From Oleiagrimonas sp963821885 (GTDB lineage: Bacteria > Pseudomonadota > Gammaproteobacteria > Xanthomonadales > Rhodanobacteraceae), in contig CAWGFN010000005.1 of assembly GCA_963821885.1 (NCBI GenBank), forward strand, positions 1-64,000: a stretch of DNA of 64,000 bases, read 5' to 3'. A program made the position numbers and the translations under genes. Positions 59,606-64,000 of the stretch are shown here, piece after piece (position 1 is the first letter of the stretch; each line of letters opens with the position of its first letter). Under the pieces are notes generated by a model. The model did not search any database and was not told where the DNA came from. It saw only the letters and a list, made by a program, of their open reading frames with translations.

Positions 59606-61384
59606 TCACCGGTCCTCGTGCGATTTCTCGCACGGGCAATCGGTCGCGGGCTCCGGACCACCGGCGGCGATGAAGCGGTCGATGCGCTCGGCCAGGATCG
59701 GCAACGGCACCGAGCCGGTGGCCAGGACGGTGTCGTCGAAGGCGCGGATGTCGAACTTCTTGCCCAGCGCCTTCTCCGCCTTGGTCCGCAGGCGGCGGAT
59801 CTCCAGGTAGCCCAGCTCGTAGCTCAGCGATTGACCCGGCCAGCTGATGTAGCGGTCCACCTCGTTCTCGATTTCGCGGCGACTCAGCGCCGTGTTGGCC
59901 AGCATGTAGTCGATGGCCTTCTCGCGGCTCCAGCCGAGGTGGTGGATGCCGGTGTCGACCACCAGCCGGCAGGCGCGCCACATCTGGTAGGTGAGGTAGC
60001 CGAAGTGCTGGTAGGGCGTCTTGTAGATGCCCATTTCGGTGCCCAGGTATTCCGAATACAGCGCCCAGCCCTCGCCGTAGGCCGAGATGTAGCCGGCGCG
60101 GCGGAAGGCCGGCTGATTGCCGGCTTCCTCGGCCAGCTCCAGCTGCAGCGCATGCCCGGGGTAGGACTCGTGCAGGGTCAGCGCCGGCATGTTGAACAGC
60201 GGCCGTGATTTCAGGTCGTAGGTGTTGACCAGGTAGACGTCCGGGCCGCCGCGGCCCGAGGTGTAATAGGGCGCGATGTCGGCCGGCACCGGCTCGATGG
60301 TGAATCGCTCGCGCGGCAGGTGGCCGAAGAAACGCGACAGCTGGCCGTCGACCTCCTTGGCCACCCAGGCGGTGCGATCGAGCAGCTCCTGCGGGGTTTT
60401 TGCGTAGAAACGCGGATCGTTGCGCAGGTAGTGCAGGAACTGTGGAAAGTCGCCCTTGAAGCCGGTGGCGTGCATGGTCTGCAGCATCTGCGCGTGGATC
60501 GACGCCACCTCCTTCAGGCCGATGGCGTGGATGGCGTCGGGCGTCAGGTCCAGGGTGGTGAACTCGCGGACCTGCTGGCGATAGTAGGCCTTGCCGTCGG
60601 GCAGGGCCTCGGCCGCCAGGGTGGTGCGGGCCTGCGGGATGTACGTGTTGTCGAAGAAGTCCAGCAGGTGCGCGTAGGCCGGAATCACATCGCGGGCGAT
60701 GGCCAGACGTGCGGCCTTGCGCAGCGATCGCGCCTGCTCGGCCGGCATCGTCTCGGGCAGGTGGCGGAACGGGTCATAGAAGCTGCTGCGGGTCGGATCC
60801 TTGAGCTCGGCCACGGCGGCGATCGAGCGGTCGCGGCCATCCAGCACCGCGCGCGGCACGCTGAATCCCCGCGCCAGGCCAAGACGCATGTTGGCCTCCT
60901 GCTGGGCGAAGTAGCGCGGCACCTGGGCAAGCTTGGCCAGGTAGGCGCGGTACTCGGCGGGCGTGTGCAACGAGGTGTCCGGCAATGCATAGGCGAGGTC
61001 GGACCAGAACGCCGAATCGCTGTTGAACGGCATCTGCCACGTCTTGAACTCGCCGTCGGCGACGCGGTTGGCGATCTGGCGGTGGTAGACCGCGTAATTG
61101 ATCCTGTCGGCGTCGGACAGGGCATGCACATCGATCGCGTCAAGCTCGCCCAGCACCTTCTTCCAGTAGGCCAGGCGCCGCGCCTGGCTGGCCGCGTCGA
61201 CGCTGTCCAGGCGTCCGTTGTCGGGCAGGTGCAGGTCGGCCGGGCCCGGCGAGGCGCCGCTGCGCCACGCCCATTCCTGCTGGTATATGGCCTTGAAGCG
61301 CGCGTCGGCCGTGGGCGCCTGCGCCTGTGCGTGGGTCGACGCCACCAGTGCGCCGATCGCCATCCAGTACAGCCAGGATTTCAT
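59606..61384 (-). CDS. DUF885 family secreted (metallo)peptidase-like protein
   Basis: 592 residues with a signal peptide (MKSWLYWMAIGALVASTHAQA). The body is helical and carries the DUF885 signature HESYPGHALQ (a His-Glu...His zinc-type motif) near 400-410, with AYGEGWALYSEYLG shortly after. Some members act as peptidases, but the substrate is unknown. A C-terminal CPCEKSH tail is odd. The ATG at 61384 was chosen because the signal peptide starts there. Confidence 0.88.
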   Translation of the reverse strand: MKSWLYWMAIGALVASTHAQAQAPTADARFKAIYQQEWAWRSGASPGPADLHLPDNGRLDSVDAASQARRLAYWKKVLGELDAIDVHALSDADRINYAVYHRQIANRVADGEFKTWQMPFNSDSAFWSDLAYALPDTSLHTPAEYRAYLAKLAQVPRYFAQQEANMRLGLARGFSVPRAVLDGRDRSIAAVAELKDPTRSSFYDPFRHLPETMPAEQARSLRKAARLAIARDVIPAYAHLLDFFDNTYIPQARTTLAAEALPDGKAYYRQQVREFTTLDLTPDAIHAIGLKEVASIHAQMLQTMHATGFKGDFPQFLHYLRNDPRFYAKTPQELLDRTAWVAKEVDGQLSRFFGHLPRERFTIEPVPADIAPYYTSGRGGPDVYLVNTYDLKSRPLFNMPALTLHESYPGHALQLELAEEAGNQPAFRRAGYISAYGEGWALYSEYLGTEMGIYKTPYQHFGYLTYQMWRACRLVVDTGIHHLGWSREKAIDYMLANTALSRREIENEVDRYISWPGQSLSYELGYLEIRRLRTKAEKALGKKFDIRAFDDTVLATGSVPLPILAERIDRFIAAGGPEPATDCPCEKSHEDR

Positions 61385-61466
61385 GCTCAGCCGCCTTGGT
61401 GAATGCAATTGCACCGATGATCGCAGACCCGCGCCCGGCGAACACGTGCCGTTGGTTTGCACGTTT

Positions 61467-62171
61467 TCACACCGACGGCTGCATGCACCGGCGCGTGGCC
61501 TGCAGGTAGGCCTCCAGCCCATGCGCCGGATCCTCCGTGCAGACCTCGCCGGTATCGTCTATGACGCTGATGCGGTCGAGCCGGAAATTGCGGAAATCGC
61601 GTCGTTCACGGCACCAGGCTCCCAGCGTCCAGGTGCCGCCCCAGAAGGCCAGGCAGAGCGGTTCGATCACCCGCACGCTGGCCTGGTCGGCGAGATCGCG
61701 ATAGCACAGCCGCAACGCCTGGCGCGCCTCGATGGCGGCATGCAGGCGATCGATGACGCGCGCGAAATCGCTCTGGTGGCGGTCATCGAACACCGGCGCG
61801 TAGATGCGGGTACGCTCGCCGCGCGCGCGCAATGCATCGGGAAGCACCGCCTCGATCTTGCGCATGGCGCTGGCCGCGCCGTTGGCCAGGCGCGAGCCGG
61901 CAAAGGCGCGCGCGAAGCGCGCTCCCACCACCAGCGCCTCCAGTTCCTCGATGCGGAACATCAGCGGTGGCACGTCCGCGCCCTTGCGCAGCATGTAGCC
62001 GACGCCCGCCTCGCCCTCGATCGGCACGCCCGAGCGCTGCAGGTCGGCCACGTCCCGGTACACCGTGCGCTGCGACACCTCGAGCATTCGCGCCAACTGC
62101 CGCGCGGGCAGCGCGGTGCGCCGCCCGCGCAGGGCGTGGATGATCTGGAACAGGCGATCGGCGCGGCGCAT
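61467..62171 (-). CDS. YafY-type HTH/WYL transcriptional regulator
   Basis: 234 residues: an N-terminal HTH_11 domain (RADRLFQIIHALRGRRTALPARQLARMLEVSQRTVYRDVADL) and a WYL-like C-terminal domain (LRLCYRDLADQASVRVIEPLCLAFWGGTWTLGAWC). The third start, ATG at 62171, gives the usual family N-terminus MRRADRLFQ; ATGs at 62189 and 62201 are possible. It lies 39 bases after the GST gene on the same strand, so it is likely the second gene of that operon and its regulator. Confidence 0.88.
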   Translation of the reverse strand: MRRADRLFQIIHALRGRRTALPARQLARMLEVSQRTVYRDVADLQRSGVPIEGEAGVGYMLRKGADVPPLMFRIEELEALVVGARFARAFAGSRLANGAASAMRKIEAVLPDALRARGERTRIYAPVFDDRHQSDFARVIDRLHAAIEARQALRLCYRDLADQASVRVIEPLCLAFWGGTWTLGAWCRERRDFRNFRLDRISVIDDTGEVCTEDPAHGLEAYLQATRRCMQPSV

Positions 62172-62210
62172 GCACGCATCATCGCGCATGTCGCCGCCCA
62201 TGGGGATGGC

Positions 62211-62843
62211 TCATCCGTCCTGGCTGGCCGCCAGCGCCTCGTCCGCCGCATCCGCGCGCTGGATCGCCGGCCGCGAAGTCACGCGATCGACGTATTCACG
62301 GAACACCGCACGTTCGGGCACCAGCTTCCAGTCCAGGAACCAGCGCAACGCCATGCCATACAGCACGTCGGCCGCGGTGAAGCGCTCACCCAGGATGCAG
62401 GGTCCGGCCTGCAGCTGGGAAGCCAGCATGTCCATGACGCCATCGAACGTTCCATAGCCGCTCCGCATCTGCGGCATCGGCTCGCGCTTGGCCGAATGAT
62501 CCATCACCGCCGGTTCCAGGCAGGAACCGTAGAACACCATCCAGCGCAGATAAGGTCCGCGCAGCGGGTCACCGATGGGCGGCGCCAGCCCCTTGTCCGG
62601 ATACAGGTCGGCCAGGTACATCATCACCGCCGGCTGTTCGGTGACCAGGGCCTCGCCATGGCGGATCGCCGGCACCTTGCCCATCGGGTTGATGGCCAGG
62701 TATTCAGGATCACGCTGGGTCCCGGCTTTCAGGTTCAGCACATGCATGTCGTAGTCCACGCCCAGCTCCTCGAGCAGGGCGCGGGTGACCGCCGAACGGC
62801 TCTGCGGGGCGTGGAAGAAGGTCACATACGGGCGATCGTTCAC
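62211..62843 (-). CDS. glutathione S-transferase family protein
   Basis: 210 residues. The N-terminal thioredoxin-like domain has YVTFFHAPQSRSAVTRALLEELG and the cis-Pro/GSH-binding INPMGKVPAI and LVTEQPAVMMYLADLYP; the C-terminal part is the helical GST domain. Translation starts at a GTG with AGGAG eight bases upstream. The acceptor substrate is unknown. A long inverted repeat upstream suggests regulated expression. Confidence 0.9.
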   Translation of the reverse strand: MNDRPYVTFFHAPQSRSAVTRALLEELGVDYDMHVLNLKAGTQRDPEYLAINPMGKVPAIRHGEALVTEQPAVMMYLADLYPDKGLAPPIGDPLRGPYLRWMVFYGSCLEPAVMDHSAKREPMPQMRSGYGTFDGVMDMLASQLQAGPCILGERFTAADVLYGMALRWFLDWKLVPERAVFREYVDRVTSRPAIQRADAADEALAASQDG

Positions 62844-62882
62844 GGTCGTGCTCCTGGTGGGTGAGGGCTTCAGCATGAACCG

Positions 62883-62912
62883 GGCCTGCTGACAGCGTGG
62901 TGTCAGCAGGCC
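62883..62912. promoter_or_regulatory. 12-bp inverted repeat between GST and fbp genes
   Basis: GGCCTGCTGACA (62883-62894) and TGTCAGCAGGCC (62901-62912) are perfect reverse complements across a 6-base spacer. It lies 40 bases upstream of the GST start and 73 bases upstream of fbp. No T-tract follows, so an operator is more likely than a terminator. Confidence 0.55.
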
Positions 62913-62985
62913 GAATGGAGCCCGCGCCTTCCTGTGGGCAGCCAAGTCCGCGACAATGGTGGTCTGTTTTCCCGCGGATACTGTC

Positions 62986-63996
62986 ATGAAGAACGTCACA
63001 TTGACCCAGTTCCTGACCGAGGAAAGGCGGGCCGGGCACGGCAGCACCGACCTGACCCAGCTGCTGGAGGTGGTCGCGCGCGCCTGCAAGCGCATCGGCG
63101 TGGCCACCGGCAAGGGCGCGCTCGGCGGCGTGCTCGGCGAAGCGGGCACCGACAACGTGCAGGGCGAGGCGCAGAAGAAGCTCGACGTGCTGTCCAACGA
63201 GATCCTGCTCGACGCCAACGCCTGGGGCGGTCACCTGGCGGCTTGCGCCTCGGAGGAGATGGAGCATCCCCAGCCGATCCCCGATGCCTATCCGAAAGGC
63301 GGCTACCTTTTGCTGTTCGATCCGCTGGACGGCAGCTCCAACATCGACGTCAACATCTCTGTCGGCACCATCTTCTCGGTGCTCAAGCGTCCCGATGACG
63401 CCGGCGTCGAGGCCGCGACCGAGGAATTCCTGCAGCCGGGCAGCCGGCAGGTGGCGGCCGGCTACGTGGTCTACGGTCCCAGCACCTTGCTGGTGCTGAC
63501 CATCGGCCATGGAACGCATGTGTTCACCCTGGACCGCGAAGTGGGCAGCTTCATCCTGACCCGCCGCGCCGCGACCATCCCCGAGCAGACCTCGGAATTT
63601 GCCGTGAACATGTCCAACCGGCGTTTCTGGGAGCCGCCGATGCGGCGCTACGTCGACGACCTCCTCGCCGGCAGGGAAGGCCCGCGCGAGCGCGACTTCA
63701 ACATGCGCTGGGTGGCCTCGATGGTGGCCGACGTGCACCGCATCCTCACCCGCGGCGGCATCTTCAGCTATCCGCTGGACAGCAAGATCACCGCCCAGGG
63801 CGGCAAGCTGCGCCTGATGTACGAGGCCAATCCGATGGCCTTCATCGTCGAGCAGGCCGGCGGCGCGGCCAGCACCGGGCGCGAACGCATCATGGACATC
63901 CAGCCCACGACCCTGCATCAACGCGTGCCGGTGTTCCTGGGCTCCCGCCACGAAGTGGAGATGGCCGAGCGCTATCACCGCGATGCCGATCACTGA
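62986..63996 (+). CDS. fbp: class I fructose-1,6-bisphosphatase
   Basis: Gluconeogenic enzyme of 336 residues, complete in the window. The metal-binding motif FDPLDGSSNIDVNISVG is present, with the preceding acidic EEMEHP segment, SNRRFWEPP, and the C-terminal YEANPMAFIVEQAGGAAS with substrate-binding residues. The ATG at 62986 is the first that gives the family N-terminus (LTQFL). Divergent from the GST gene. Confidence 0.97.
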   Translation: MKNVTLTQFLTEERRAGHGSTDLTQLLEVVARACKRIGVATGKGALGGVLGEAGTDNVQGEAQKKLDVLSNEILLDANAWGGHLAACASEEMEHPQPIPDAYPKGGYLLLFDPLDGSSNIDVNISVGTIFSVLKRPDDAGVEAATEEFLQPGSRQVAAGYVVYGPSTLLVLTIGHGTHVFTLDREVGSFILTRRAATIPEQTSEFAVNMSNRRFWEPPMRRYVDDLLAGREGPRERDFNMRWVASMVADVHRILTRGGIFSYPLDSKITAQGGKLRLMYEANPMAFIVEQAGGAASTGRERIMDIQPTTLHQRVPVFLGSRHEVEMAERYHRDADH

Positions 63997-64000
63997 CATG

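Overview
The window is 64 kb of GC-rich bacterial chromosome with dense housekeeping genes on both strands, no rRNA or tRNA genes, no CRISPR array and no recognisable insertion sequence or integrase. Gene content and order (tyrS / M23 peptidase / anmK; algC-type mutase / dut / coaBC / radC; argS / SPOR protein; speA / speE; phhA / Lrp; glnA; ntrBC) point to a gammaproteobacterium of the Xanthomonadales (Lysobacterales), most likely Rhodanobacteraceae (Rhodanobacter, Dyella, Luteibacter or relatives). The genus is an inference and was not tested by any search.

Layout. 1-12.6 kb: tyrS (cut by the window edge), an M23 endopeptidase, anmK and an ampG-type permease (cell-wall turnover and recycling), xth, pyrE, a DUF4124 protein, then the minus-strand operon coaBC-dut-algC with radC divergent. 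12.6-13.1 kb: an unusual AT-rich spacer with two DnaA-box matches and a strong terminator facing the minus strand that no annotated gene uses. 13-31 kb: argS with an FtsN-like SPOR protein, a GYF_2-pilin fusion, an SDR, the polyamine pair speA/speE, a ParA-like ATPase, sixA, yceI, a phospholipase-D/cardiolipin synthase-like lipoprotein, a TonB-like protein, a thiolase, several unknowns and a PilB/GspE-like ATPase. 31-40 kb: tfoX-like, GNAT, phhA with a divergent Lrp-type regulator, plsC, a YheT hydrolase, a Ycf46-like AAA ATPase, a PQQ-dependent sugar dehydrogenase-like protein and uppP.

40-57 kb is the nitrogen-control part. glnA has a near-consensus sigma-54 promoter and an upstream NtrC site. 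ntrBC lies 11 kb downstream, and a second NtrC site abuts the ntrB start codon. Between them sits an accessory block: an S9 peptidase, a very large Ig-repeat autotransporter broken by a one-base frameshift, three paralogous phage-collar (MdpB/'tail fiber') proteins without any phage, a GNAT acetyltransferase translationally coupled to the third, a DUF6916 protein and a membrane acyltransferase. This collar/autotransporter block is the best candidate for an undescribed system. guaD (guanine deaminase) follows ntrBC.

57-64 kb: a ClC chloride channel with CBS domains, ompW with an upstream FNR/Anr-type palindrome, a DUF885 peptidase-like protein, a GST-WYL regulator operon with a perfect 12-bp inverted repeat upstream, and fbp (complete, ending four bases before the edge).
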